A stretch of DNA of 64,000 nt. Origin: Actinoplanes sandaracinus (GTDB lineage Bacteria; Actinomycetota; Actinomycetes; Mycobacteriales; Micromonosporaceae). Shown one piece after another: positions 33,360 through 42,066 of the stretch (position 1 is its first letter; every line of letters starts with the position of its first letter). The notes under the pieces are model-generated. The model saw only the letters and a list, made by a program, of their open reading frames with translations. It was not told the origin of the DNA and made no database searches. The translations under genes were made by a program, and so were the position numbers. The stretch is from contig NZ_JASCTH010000038.1 of the NCBI RefSeq assembly GCF_030009775.1, positions 36,344 to 100,343 of the forward strand. Direction: 5' to 3'.

Positions 33360-34757
33360 GTGACCACCACCCTCAGCACCGGCATTCCACCCCAGAGAAG
33401 GACCAGACCGTTCGGGCTGGTGATCGCCGCCGTCGGCATCCCGGCCTTCATGGGCGCGCTCGACAACCTCGTCGTCAGCACCGCCCTCCCGGTCATCCGC
33501 ACCGAGCTCGGCGCGTCCATCGCCGACCTGCAGTGGTTCGTCAACGCGTACACGCTGCCGTTCGCCGCGTTCCTGCTCACCGCGTCCGCGCTCGGCGACC
33601 GGCTCGGCCGCCGCCGGATGTACCTGGCCGGCATCGCCCTGTTCACCGTCGCCTCGGCCGCCGCCGCGCTGGCCACCGAGCCGTGGCAGCTCACCGCGGC
33701 GCGAGCCGTCCAGGGCATCGGCGGCGCGGCCATCGCCCCGCTCTCCCTCACGCTGCTCGCCGCCGCCGTCCCCGACCGGCTGCGCAACGCCGCGGTCGGC
33801 ATCTGGGGCGGCATCACCGGCCTCGGCGTCGCGGTCGGTCCGGTCGTCGGCGGCGTGGTCGTCGACGGCCTCACCTGGAACTGGATCTTCTGGGTCAACG
33901 TCCCGATCGGCGTGGTCGCGCTGGTACTTGCCGCCGTCGTGCTGGACGAGTCCCGTGGCGGTGCCCGCCGCCTCGATCCGCTCGGCCTGGTGCTCTCGTC
34001 CACCGGCATGCTGCTGCTGATCTGGGGAATCGTCGACGGCCCCGACCGCGGCTGGACCACCGGCCGGGTGCCGGTCATGCTCGGCGCCGGCGCCGCGCTG
34101 TTCACCGCGTTCCTGTTCTGGCAGGCCCGCAACCGCGCCCCGATGCTGTCGCTGAGCCTGTTCCGCTCCCGCTCGTTCGGCCTGGTCAACATCGTGACCC
34201 TGACCTTCTCCGCGGGCGCCTTCGGCTCGGTCTTCCTGCTCGCCCAGTTCTTCCAGGTGGTGCAGGGCCTGAGCCCGCTGGAGTCCGGGCTGCGGACCCT
34301 GCCGTGGACGGCCGCCCCGATGGTGGTCGCCCCGCTCGCCGGCATCTTCGGCGCCCGCCTCGGCATGCGCAACCTGGTCGTGGCCGGACAGGTGTTCCTG
34401 GCCGCCGGCCTGCTCTGGGTCGGCCTGGCCACCACCCCGGACGCGAGCTACGGCAGTTTCGTCGGAGCGTTCGTGCTGGCCGGCATCGGGATGGGCCTGA
34501 CCTTCGCGCCGATCAGCACGATCGCCCTGGCCAGCGTGACCGCGCAGCAGCGGGGCATGGCGTCCGGCGCCAACAACACCATCCGCGAGTTCGGGGTGGC
34601 GGTGGGCGTCGCCGCGCTGTCGTCGGTGTTCAGCACGTACGGCGGATTCGCGAGCGGCCAGAACTTCGTGGACGGTGTGGTCCCCGCGGTGCTGACCGGC
34701 GCGGCGATCCTGGCGGCCGGAGCGGTCGTCGCGACACGCCTGCCCAGCGGTACCTGA
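33360..34757 (+). CDS. DHA2-family MFS drug exporter
   Basis: A 465-residue transporter, probably with 14 spans. Motifs include LDNLVVSTALPVIRTEL (D1, helix 1), GDRLGRRRMYLAG (motif A), RAVQGIGGAAIAPL (motif B), and GLGVAVGPVVGGVVV (antiporter motif C). These place it with EmrB/QacA-type proton-coupled exporters. The GTG start follows an AGGGGAAG site. A divergent TetR and its operators suggest induction by a toxic substrate. Confidence 0.92.
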   Translation: MTTTLSTGIPPQRRTRPFGLVIAAVGIPAFMGALDNLVVSTALPVIRTELGASIADLQWFVNAYTLPFAAFLLTASALGDRLGRRRMYLAGIALFTVASAAAALATEPWQLTAARAVQGIGGAAIAPLSLTLLAAAVPDRLRNAAVGIWGGITGLGVAVGPVVGGVVVDGLTWNWIFWVNVPIGVVALVLAAVVLDESRGGARRLDPLGLVLSSTGMLLLIWGIVDGPDRGWTTGRVPVMLGAGAALFTAFLFWQARNRAPMLSLSLFRSRSFGLVNIVTLTFSAGAFGSVFLLAQFFQVVQGLSPLESGLRTLPWTAAPMVVAPLAGIFGARLGMRNLVVAGQVFLAAGLLWVGLATTPDASYGSFVGAFVLAGIGMGLTFAPISTIALASVTAQQRGMASGANNTIREFGVAVGVAALSSVFSTYGGFASGQNFVDGVVPAVLTGAAILAAGAVVATRLPSGT

Positions 34758-34816
34758 ACGGGCTGTTGCACCCGCACAACACGCCTGCGACGATGACCTT
34801 CGATGCGCCGACGGTC

Positions 34817-34850
34817 CACCGTGTGCCGGCCCACCGACCGGCACACGGTG
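34817..34850. terminator. bidirectional hairpin between convergent genes
   Basis: Thirteen-bp perfect arms CACCGTGTGCCGG (34817-34829) and CCGGCACACGGTG (34838-34850) with an 8-nt loop. It sits between the ends of the MFS gene and the secreted beta-propeller gene. Confidence 0.75.
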
Positions 34851-34921
34851 CCTGCTCCGCCGCGAAGACCCGGCGCCACCTCACGAAGCCCTCGTTTCCC
34901 GGTTCTCCGCCGCGGGCGACC

Positions 34922-36742
34922 TCAGCCGATCTGGACCCAGACGTCGTCGAGGGTGCCGTGGAACTGGTCGTTGTTCTGGCCGACGCCCTTGCCGCCGACG
35001 GTGAACGGCTGGTCCGTCTCCACCGACAGGTCGGCCGGCAGCGCGGTCACCGTTTCGAGGCGGTCGTCGACCAGGATCGCCAGGGTCGGTCCGGTGCGCC
35101 GGCACTCCAGGCTGTGCCACTTGCCGTCGGCCACCGAGGTGCGGCTGCGGGCCACGTACACCGTGGTCCCGGTCTTGTCGCTGATGCCGCAGCTCGGTTT
35201 GCCGGACAGCCCGTCGACCTGCAGCTTGTACTGGCCGCCGCCGTTCGAGTAGCCCTTCTGCAGGATGTTCTCGCCGCGGCCGGTCTCCGCCGGGGACAGC
35301 AGCACGCCGGCCCCGTACCGCAGCGGCTTGTTGCCGGGGTTGAGGTCGGCGGTGTCCTGCGCCTGCAGGATCAGGCGGGGGCAGGCGTCGCCGGCGCACT
35401 TGGCCGGGAACTGGAGGGCCTGCCCGGCGTCGTGCGCGATCATCCGCGGTGCGCCGCCGTGGCGAGTGACCGCCCGCAGCAGGTGCCCGTGCCCCGATCC
35501 GTCGTCGAAGGTGCCGTCGGCGATCGTGGTGTCGAAGTTGTAGGCGGCCACGTCGTCGACCGCGGCCCGTTCGACGCGCGGCGCGACGCCGGTGAACTCG
35601 ACGTACCGTTTCCGGCTGGCCCCGCCGACGAGAGTGAAGTCGCCGACCGCGCTGACCGCCCCTAGCCGGGGGCTGGCCGCCAGTTGCCGGGTGCCGGCGA
35701 CGCCGTTGGCCTGCGGCGCCCATTCGAGCAGGTTGCCGTCGGCGTCGACGGCCGCGGGCTTGCCGCGGGCCACCGAGCCGTCGGTGCAGATGCCGCGAGC
35801 CCCGTTGTTGGTGGTGGTGCAGGCCTTGTCGAAGTGGCCGCCGACGTAGACGACGTCGTCGAGCAGGGTGATCGCCTGGGCGTCGCCGTCGAAGACCCGG
35901 GTCCAGCGGGTCTGGCCTTCCGGCGTGTAGGAGACCGCCCGTCCCCCCTGCCCGCCGAGCGCCGCGAACACCCCGCCGGCGTGTGCGGCCAGCGCGAACA
36001 CCTGGGACACCGGTTTCGGCGCGAATCCCTTGTCGAGGACGCCGGTGACGGGGTTGACGGCCGCGAGCCGCAGCGTGGAGCGCACGTTGTTCGTCTTGTG
36101 GAAGCTGCCGCCGACGTAGACCCGTTCCGGCGTGACCGCGAGCGCGTTGACGGTGTCGTCGGTGGTGGGCGCCCACGGGTCGAGGGCCCCGCTGCCGGCG
36201 GTGAACGCGGCCAGGTTGGCGCGCGGCACCCCGTCCACGGCGGTGATCCGCCCGCCCAGGTAGATCCGACCGTTGCCGGTGGCGATCGCGTTCGGCTGCC
36301 CGAGGACGGTGTGCCGCAGCGGGGTCACCGCGCCGTCGGCCATGCCGATGCCGGCGACCGCGTCCCGGGTCTCGCCGTTGATCGTGTCGAAGTCGCCGGC
36401 CGCGTAGACGACTCCTTCGTCGACGGCGAGGGCCCGCACGTTGGCGTCGGCGACCGGCTTCCAGTCCCGCAACTCGCCGGTACGCGCGTCGAACGCGGCG
36501 AGCCGGGTCCGGGGCTGGGCCTTGCCGTTGACGACGGCGCTGGTGAAGTTGCCGCCGACGAACACGGTGTCGCCGTGGTAGGCGACCGCGTGGACGGGGC
36601 CGTTGAACGAGGGGGACGCTGCCGGCTGGGACGAGACGATCTCCGCGAACGCCGTGCCACCGGCCGCGACGAGCACCGTCGCGAGGCTGGTGATGATCGC
36701 ACGGCGTACCGCGTTTCTTGCCTTTTTGGGGATGTTTGCCAC
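34922..36742 (-). CDS. secreted beta-propeller protein with C-terminal LamG-like domain
   Basis: A 606-residue protein with a Sec signal peptide (basic start, hydrophobic core SLATVLVAAGGTAFA, cleavage after AFA). Residues about 45-410 contain repeated blade motifs (VFVGGNFTSAVVNG, VVYAAGDFDTINGE, RIYLGGRITAVDG, RVYVGGSFHKTNN, VVYVGGHFDKA). Residues about 415-606 look like a concanavalin-like LamG domain (FDDGSGHGH, KWHSLECRRTGPTLAILVDD). It probably binds a surface or carbohydrate ligand outside the cell. The start at GTG 36742 is set by the signal peptide. Confidence 0.8.
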   Translation of the reverse strand: MANIPKKARNAVRRAIITSLATVLVAAGGTAFAEIVSSQPAASPSFNGPVHAVAYHGDTVFVGGNFTSAVVNGKAQPRTRLAAFDARTGELRDWKPVADANVRALAVDEGVVYAAGDFDTINGETRDAVAGIGMADGAVTPLRHTVLGQPNAIATGNGRIYLGGRITAVDGVPRANLAAFTAGSGALDPWAPTTDDTVNALAVTPERVYVGGSFHKTNNVRSTLRLAAVNPVTGVLDKGFAPKPVSQVFALAAHAGGVFAALGGQGGRAVSYTPEGQTRWTRVFDGDAQAITLLDDVVYVGGHFDKACTTTNNGARGICTDGSVARGKPAAVDADGNLLEWAPQANGVAGTRQLAASPRLGAVSAVGDFTLVGGASRKRYVEFTGVAPRVERAAVDDVAAYNFDTTIADGTFDDGSGHGHLLRAVTRHGGAPRMIAHDAGQALQFPAKCAGDACPRLILQAQDTADLNPGNKPLRYGAGVLLSPAETGRGENILQKGYSNGGGQYKLQVDGLSGKPSCGISDKTGTTVYVARSRTSVADGKWHSLECRRTGPTLAILVDDRLETVTALPADLSVETDQPFTVGGKGVGQNNDQFHGTLDDVWVQIG

Positions 36743-36817
36743 GTAGGTAGCTAACTTCCGAGATCCGCAAAAGTCGCGGCGGGCATTATGCTCCCCGTAC
36801 GCCATCGAAGGAGGGGA

Positions 36818-37282
36818 ATGACCGTGCCTCGTCAAGCAGCGCCTCGGGGAACCGCGCCGCACCGCCGCCGCGCCGCCGTGACCGTCGCGATGGTCGCGGC
36901 GCTGGCCGGCCTGGCCTCCGGATGCGACGGGATCGAGATCGAGGTCCCGGCCGGATCCCTGCCCGTCCCGGTCAGCATCGCGCCCGCGCCGTCCGCCTCC
37001 GTGGGCCGGCCCGAGTACGTCTGCACCGCGGTCTACAAGGTCCTCACCGACGGCATCGTCCGGCTCGCCGGTGGCGGCGCCGAAGAGATGCGGCGCGTTC
37101 TCGCCGACATGGCCACGCAGGTCACCGCGGCGGGCGCGACCGCGATCGACCCGGCCCAGCGCAAGGCCGCCGACAGCATCGCCGCCACCCTCTCCGAGGG
37201 CGCCGGGCAGCCCGATCCGAAAGCGTTCGTCGACGGCGAGTTCGCCACGATCGGCCAGAGGCTCGACGGCACCTGCACGTAG
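36818..37282 (+). CDS. putative lipoprotein, unknown function
   Basis: A 154-residue protein with a basic N-terminus, a hydrophobic stretch and the lipobox LASGC, so it should be lipid-modified and surface-anchored. The mature part is Pro/Ala-rich and then helical, with two Cys that could form a disulfide (YVCTAVYKVL ... GTCT). GGAGGGG precedes ATG 36818. The stop codon overlaps the -10 box proposed for the next gene. Confidence 0.75.
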   Translation: MTVPRQAAPRGTAPHRRRAAVTVAMVAALAGLASGCDGIEIEVPAGSLPVPVSIAPAPSASVGRPEYVCTAVYKVLTDGIVRLAGGGAEEMRRVLADMATQVTAAGATAIDPAQRKAADSIAATLSEGAGQPDPKAFVDGEFATIGQRLDGTCT

Positions 37283-37292
37283 TCTCGGATGC

Positions 37293-38063
37293 ATGATCGA
37301 TAGGCCGGTTCGCATCGGGCTGCAGCTGCAGCCGCAACACATGGACTACGCCACCATCCGCCGCACCGCGTCCGAGGCCGACGACCTCGGGGTGGACATC
37401 CTGTTCAACTGGGATCACTTCTTCCCTTTGAGTGGCGAACCGGACGGACTGCACTTCGAATGCTGGACGATGCTTGCGGCTTGGGCCGAATCCACGTCCC
37501 GGGTGGAGATCGGCGCTCTCGTCGCCTGTAACAGCTACCGCAATCCCGAACTCCTCGCTGACATGGCCCGCACGGTCGACCACATCTCCGAGGGCCGCCT
37601 GATCCTTGGTATCGGCTCAGGCTGGTTCGAACGTGACTACACCGAGTACGGGTATCAGTTCGGCACCGCCGGCGGCCGCCTCGACGACCTTGCGACCGCT
37701 TTGCCTCGCATCGAGTCCCGCTGGGAAAAGCTGAATCCCAAGCCGACCCGCGACATCCCGGTCCTGATCGGCGGCGGAGGCGAGAAGAAGACGCTTCGTC
37801 TGACGGCCAAGCACGCCGACATCTGGCACAGCTTCTCCGACCCTTCGACGTTGGAGCGCAAGCTCGGCATCCTGCGTGATCACTGCGCCGACGTCGGCCG
37901 CGACCCGTCCGGAATCGAGATCTCCGTGATGGGCAAGACCGAGGACCGCGACAAGATGTACGAGCTGGGCGCCCGCCTGTTCACCATCCACACCGGCGGC
38001 CCCAGCCCCGACCTCACCGAACTCCGCGAATTCCTCACCTGGCGCGACCAGCGCAACGCGTAG
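37293..38063 (+). CDS. LLM-class F420-dependent oxidoreductase (intact copy)
   Basis: A 256-residue luciferase-like monooxygenase/reductase: PVRIGLQLQPQHMDYATI, VDILFNWDHFFPLSGEPDG, GWFERDYTEYGYQFGTAGGR and VLIGGGGEKKTLRLTAKHAD. ATG 37293 lies 7 nt after a TAGTCT -10-like box (37280-37285), so it is probably leaderless. A 5'-truncated second copy lies at 41105-41757, aligning gap-free from base 37411 with a constant offset of 3694. Synonymous positions here look less GC-rich than in that copy, suggesting this intact copy is the acquired one. Confidence 0.88.
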   Translation: MIDRPVRIGLQLQPQHMDYATIRRTASEADDLGVDILFNWDHFFPLSGEPDGLHFECWTMLAAWAESTSRVEIGALVACNSYRNPELLADMARTVDHISEGRLILGIGSGWFERDYTEYGYQFGTAGGRLDDLATALPRIESRWEKLNPKPTRDIPVLIGGGGEKKTLRLTAKHADIWHSFSDPSTLERKLGILRDHCADVGRDPSGIEISVMGKTEDRDKMYELGARLFTIHTGGPSPDLTELREFLTWRDQRNA

Positions 38064-38381
38064 AACGGGACTGGCAAGTCCCTGACGGACTACCGCAGGA
38101 CCTTTCGCCTGACCTCGAACAAGGTCATTCCCGTCGGCCAACCCGGAACCCCGCGTTCTGGGCTGGCCGACCGCATGTTCTCAGCGCCGGGCGCTGGCGT
38201 CTCGGTTGCGGCATCACCCCTTAAGCCGGGCTGGATTGCCGCGTGATCACGAAGCCGTGGCCGATCGATCTGCTCCTCGCCTGCATTGAACCTGGCTGAC
38301 ATCGCCGGTGTACATCGGAACAGGGAGCCCGCAGCGACCCTCTCAGCGGCTGATCCGTCACCTTCGCAAGGAGGCATCTCG
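38064..38381. other. 318-bp gap before the type VII-like cassette
   Basis: No reading frame with coding character. Composition is less GC-rich than in neighbouring loci. It presumably contains the promoter of the cassette, but I could not assign -35/-10 boxes with confidence. A ribosome-binding site (AAGGAGG) lies at its right end before ATG 38382. Confidence 0.5.
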
Positions 38382-38765
38382 ATGTCAGATGCTCGTAGTC
38401 AGCAACCGATGCCGGGTCTCTCGGAGGGCGATGCGTCGGACACCGAACGGTTGCTACGGGGAATGATCGATCCGGCGCACACCTTCCCGCCCATCGTGTA
38501 CGTCCCGTGTGCTCCGATGCAGTTCGGCCAGGAACAGGGCAGTGGGGAAATGACGATCGAGCTACGGCAGACCCGCGAGGGCCGGCTCGCGCTTCTGGTC
38601 TACTCGGCGATGGACCGCCTGGTCGCCCACTGCGGGCCCGCTCAACCATGGACCATCTTGGCCAGCGAGGACCTCGAACGGGTCCGCCTCTCCACTGGTT
38701 TCGAAATGGTTCTTCTCGATCTAGACATCCCCGAGGAACTCCGGCACGTGGGGGATGCGATCTGA
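38382..38765 (+). CDS. SAV_915-like protein
   Basis: A 127-residue protein whose C-terminal half (EGRLALLVYSAMDRLVAHCG, PWTILASEDLERVR, LDLDIPEE) matches the SAV_915/SseB-like pattern found beside type VII secretion substrates in actinomycetes. Start ATG 38382 follows AAGGAGG; an upstream ATG at 38286 lacks one. The stop overlaps the ATG of the EspC-like gene. A chaperone or regulatory role is possible but unproven. Confidence 0.7.
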   Translation: MSDARSQQPMPGLSEGDASDTERLLRGMIDPAHTFPPIVYVPCAPMQFGQEQGSGEMTIELRQTREGRLALLVYSAMDRLVAHCGPAQPWTILASEDLERVRLSTGFEMVLLDLDIPEELRHVGDAI

Positions 38766-39043
38766 TGGCAGAAGAACTCGCGGTCGATCTCGTGGCTCTG
38801 GAGACGATCTCCGGACGTCTCACGTGGTCGGCGAACGCCCTCGACGACATCGGGCGAACAGTCCCCGCCATGCCGGACGCCGGGGATGTCTCCGGGATCA
38901 TCGGTGCGGCGATGGGGCACCTCACCGAGAGCGCCGCCAACCTCGCCCTCGGAATGATGGGCGCCGGCGAGCAGGCCGACGCGGCCCGCCGGACCTACGC
39001 AGCCCGGAACCAGGCAGCGGCAGACTCCCTTCGGGGGTACTGA
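38765..39043 (+). CDS. EspC/WXG100-like small secreted-type protein
   Basis: A 92-residue, almost wholly helical protein with two long helices split around residues 38-48 (PDAGDVSG), as in the WXG100/EspC (ESX-1 secretion-associated, DUF2580) family. The first helix holds LETISGRLTWSANALDDIG. It overlaps the genes on both sides by 1-3 nt and would act as secretion partner or chaperone for the effector downstream. A canonical C-terminal YxxxD/E is not clear (TYAARNQ is the nearest). Confidence 0.7.
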   Translation: MAEELAVDLVALETISGRLTWSANALDDIGRTVPAMPDAGDVSGIIGAAMGHLTESAANLALGMMGAGEQADAARRTYAARNQAAADSLRGY

Positions 39044-40227
39044 TGCCGATCGACACCCACATCCCCGGTGAACCGTCCGGTATCCGAGCGTCGGCGACGT
39101 GGATCCGAGGCTCATTGGCCACCGCAGTCGACCAGTCAGTCACTGAGCTATTCGCTGTCCGCGACGAGGTTGAGGCCGGCTGGACCGGCGATGCGGGGCC
39201 GGCCTTCCGCAGCAACATGGACTCCGGAGGACGGCAAGCGGACGGCCTGCGCGCCGATGCGGAGCGTGTCGCACAGTCACTCGACACCTACGCCGACGAT
39301 CTGACCACCGCCCAGATGGGCATGGAGCGCGCACGTGACATCGCCCGTGACGGCGGCCTCGCTCTGGCGGGCGACACCATCCTGGACCCGGGGATGGGCC
39401 CTCCACTGCCCGCGACGCCCTCCGCCGGCTCTGCCGTTGAGCAGGTTCAGATGTACGACACGCAGGTGACGGCCTACAACGCGCATATGGCCAAGGTCAA
39501 CACCTACGCGCAGGCAGAGGCACAGGCGAACTGGGCTCACGAACTCCGCGCCTTCGGCCGGGACACGCTGAACAACGCTTTGGACGACCTGCGGAAGAAG
39601 CCGGTTCTCGTCGCAGCCGGGTTCGTCAACGAGGGCGTCATCGGCGGGTTCGCCGCACAGCACGTCAGCAAACTGCGCAAGGCGAGCGAGGCGCTCAAGG
39701 CGGAGTCCGACGCCGCCATCAAGGAGTACCTGAAGGAACGCGGCGGAACGCCGAAGTCGAAGGCGCTCAACGATCTTTCCTGGAAGAAGTTCCTGGAAGC
39801 GGACGGGTTCGAGCGGAAGGCCGCCCGGGCGGGCTCGAAGATCGGTGCGCGAATTCCGATCGCCGGACTGGTAATCACCGCCGCAGACATCGGCTATGAC
39901 ATCCACACCGGCAAACCGGTGGGAAAGGCCGTTATCAGCGGGGTCGGAGGCGCCCTCGCCGCCGCCGGGACCGGCGCGCTGATCGGCACGGCGATCGGCG
40001 GCCCGGTGGGCACCATCGTCGGGGCCGGCGCCGGCATCATCGTCGGAATGGCGACCAGCGGAGCGCTCGACGCCGCATATGATCGCCTCCCGGAAGGCAC
40101 ACAGAAGGCGATCGAGGACGGTTTCCGTACGATCGGAAACGGGGTCGGCAACGCTGGCGAGGCAGTCGGCGACGCCGGGGAGGCCGTCGCCAACAACGCG
40201 AAGAAGGTCTGGAACAGCATTTTCTGA
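39043..40227 (+). CDS. WXG-domain type VII effector candidate with glycine-zipper C-terminus
   Basis: A 394-residue protein. Residues 1-110 form a helical hairpin domain with VEAGWTGDAGPAF, a W-x-G turn as in WXG100/LXG secretion domains. A linker (LPATPSAGSAVEQ) and a charged middle region (residues about 150-270) follow. Residues about 280-345 are rich in small residues (GGALAAAGTGALIGTAIGG, GAGAGIIVGMAT), a glycine-zipper membrane-inserting pattern. The tail repeats GNAGEAVGDAGEAV. The layout resembles polymorphic toxins that permeabilise membranes; the toxic activity is inferred, not shown. Confidence 0.65.
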   Translation: MPIDTHIPGEPSGIRASATWIRGSLATAVDQSVTELFAVRDEVEAGWTGDAGPAFRSNMDSGGRQADGLRADAERVAQSLDTYADDLTTAQMGMERARDIARDGGLALAGDTILDPGMGPPLPATPSAGSAVEQVQMYDTQVTAYNAHMAKVNTYAQAEAQANWAHELRAFGRDTLNNALDDLRKKPVLVAAGFVNEGVIGGFAAQHVSKLRKASEALKAESDAAIKEYLKERGGTPKSKALNDLSWKKFLEADGFERKAARAGSKIGARIPIAGLVITAADIGYDIHTGKPVGKAVISGVGGALAAAGTGALIGTAIGGPVGTIVGAGAGIIVGMATSGALDAAYDRLPEGTQKAIEDGFRTIGNGVGNAGEAVGDAGEAVANNAKKVWNSIF

Positions 40228-40253
40228 TCCGACTCACGAAGGCGTACACGCGA

Positions 40254-41039
40254 ATGCCACTGGAATCCGCCCCACCGACCGGATGGCCGGCACCTCACCG
40301 CTCCGTCGGCCGCGTACTGGCAGCGGCCTTCCTCGCTCTGATCAGCGGCCTCATCGCGGTCGTCTCGGTGGCTGCCGCGGTTACCGGTGATGTCATGGAA
40401 TCCATCGGATTCGGCTTGGCCGCCATCCTCGTCGGCCATGTCACCGCCATCGGCATCACGGGTCTGCGTCGCCCTAGGCCAGCGACCGAGCCTCCCGTGA
40501 CCGGCGTCGACGATCGGGGCGAGCGCGGGTTGGCCTTCCCGTATTCCCGCGTGCCTTACTACTTGCTCACTGTGACGTTGGCGCTGGTCGTGCTGCTCGC
40601 CGGAGGGTTTGCCGTCGCGGCGGCCGCCGGCGGCAGTGTTACCGGCTGGGTGCTGGCGGTCGTCTCTGGAGGTTTCGCCGTCTTCGTCGGCTGGTTCCTC
40701 CTCACCCTGTTACGCCTCGCTCCGGGCATCATCGTGCTGACCCCTTCCGGGATCTACCATCGTTCCCTGGTCCTCGAACATTTCGTCCCCTGGGACGCGG
40801 TCGTCGACGTCCAGGCCCGCGAGGGCCCCCGCCCGTGGATCACCGTCAAGGCGCTGCCCATGGACGGCACCCGCGAACGCCGCCACACCGGACGCCTCCA
40901 TACCTTCGAGGGAGGTCTCCTGCCCTTCCTTGTCGCCCGCACCTCATGGCTCGGCGCCAATGCGGTACCGGCGTACCAGGCGATCAGGTTCTATTTCGAT
41001 CACCCCGACCAGAGATCCCGTCTCCGTTCTCCCCGCTAA
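40254..41039 (+). CDS. four-span membrane protein with C-terminal PH-like domain, candidate immunity protein
   Basis: A 261-residue protein with hydrophobic spans near residues 20-42, 48-68, 100-123 and 127-150, then a soluble part (IIVLTPSGIYHRSLVLEHF, PWDAVVDVQAREG) like bacterial PH domains. It lies 26 bp after the effector gene, where immunity genes of polymorphic toxins are usually placed. A degraded relative of its third span occurs at 45189-45315. A membrane protein is a logical partner for a membrane-active toxin, but this role is inference. Confidence 0.65.
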   Translation: MPLESAPPTGWPAPHRSVGRVLAAAFLALISGLIAVVSVAAAVTGDVMESIGFGLAAILVGHVTAIGITGLRRPRPATEPPVTGVDDRGERGLAFPYSRVPYYLLTVTLALVVLLAGGFAVAAAAGGSVTGWVLAVVSGGFAVFVGWFLLTLLRLAPGIIVLTPSGIYHRSLVLEHFVPWDAVVDVQAREGPRPWITVKALPMDGTRERRHTGRLHTFEGGLLPFLVARTSWLGANAVPAYQAIRFYFDHPDQRSRLRSPR

Positions 41040-41104
41040 GCTGTTCTACAGGTTCCACACCATGGGAACTTGTCGTGTGACTGGATGTGGTGGCAGAACA
41101 AACG

Positions 41105-41757
41105 GGGATCATTTCTACCCGTTGAGCGGCGAGGCCGGCGGCCTGCACTTCGAGTGCTGGACCATGCTCGCCGCCTGGGCCGAGTCCACGTCCCGCGCCG
41201 AGATCGGCGCCCTGGTGGCCTGCAACAGTTACCGCAACCCCGAACTGCTCGCCGACATGGCCCGCACCGTCGACCACATCAGCGACGGCAGGCTGATCCT
41301 CGGCATCGGCTCCGGCTGGTTCGAACGCGACTACACCGAGTACGGCTACGAGTTCGGCACCGCCGGCAGCCGCCTCGACGACCTCGCCACCGCCCTGCCC
41401 CGCATCGAGTCCCGCTGGGGCAAGCTCAACCCGCCGCCCACCCGCGACATCCCGGTCCTCATCGGCGGCGGCGGCGAGAAGAAGACCCCGCGCCTCACCG
41501 CCAAACACGCCGACATCTGGCACAGCTTCTCCGACCCGGAGACCCTGGAACGCAAACTCGGCATCCTCGGCGCTCACTGCGCCGACATCGGCCGCGACCC
41601 CGCCGAGATCGAGATCTCGGTCATGGGCAAGATCGAGGACCGCGACAAGATGTACGACCTCGGCGCCCGCCTCTTCACCGTCCACACCGGCGGCCCGGCC
41701 CCGGACCTCAGCGACCTCCGCGAGTTCCTGACCTGGCGCGACAAACTCAACGCCTGA
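41105..41757 (+). pseudogene. 5'-truncated second copy of the LLM oxidoreductase gene
   Basis: Aligns gap-free with 37411-38063, with about 24 amino-acid differences over about 216 residues by eye. The first roughly 39 codons are missing; upstream sequence has no similarity and only chance in-frame starts (ATG 41061 would add unrelated residues). The N-terminal beta strand of the TIM barrel is lost, so a functional enzyme is unlikely. High GC at synonymous positions suggests this is the original chromosomal gene, cut by arrival of the cassette. Confidence 0.8.
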
Positions 41758-41777
41758 CACTAGCGGCGGGGGTTGGG

Positions 41778-42032
41778 TCACCGGCTTCCGGCATTCAGCC
41801 CCCGCCCGCGGGTCACCGGCCACTCGCCGGATCCCATCAAGGCCGCGGCAGCGTCCAGGGCGTTGGCCAGAAGTCTGGCCAGGCGGTTGTGCCGCTTGGA
41901 GGCGCTCGGCCTCACGAGGACCATCCCGTCCACGATCTCGATACCCGCGCATTGTTCTTCTGTCCACGTCGCGTATCGCTCGGCCGTGACCTGCTCATGC
42001 ATCCAGGCCGGCGCGACCATCTCGGCAGTCAT
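41778..42032 (-). pseudogene. truncated Uma2-family gene
   Basis: From ATG 42032 (good GGGAGG site) the protein reads as a Uma2 N-terminus: MHEQVTAERYATWTEEQCAG, VDGMVLVRPSASKRHNRLA and RLLANALDAA. After GSGEW similarity stops and a short unrelated tail leads to a stop at 41778. The second half of the PD-(D/E)XK-like nuclease domain is missing. The break falls beside the truncated LLM gene, so both were probably damaged by the same rearrangements. Confidence 0.75.
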
Positions 42033-42066
42033 AAAACCTCCCGAATGGTGATCGGCTGCCGGCCTG

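Noticed and set aside
33230..35665. 811-codon plus-strand frame spanning the MFS gene and beyond
   Set aside because: It runs through the real MFS gene in another frame and antisense to the beta-propeller gene; no motif and no start signal.
41061..41757. Treating the second LLM copy as a functional gene started at ATG 41061
   Set aside because: The residues before DHFYPLSG are unrelated to the family and the first barrel strand is missing; a truncated gene explains it better.
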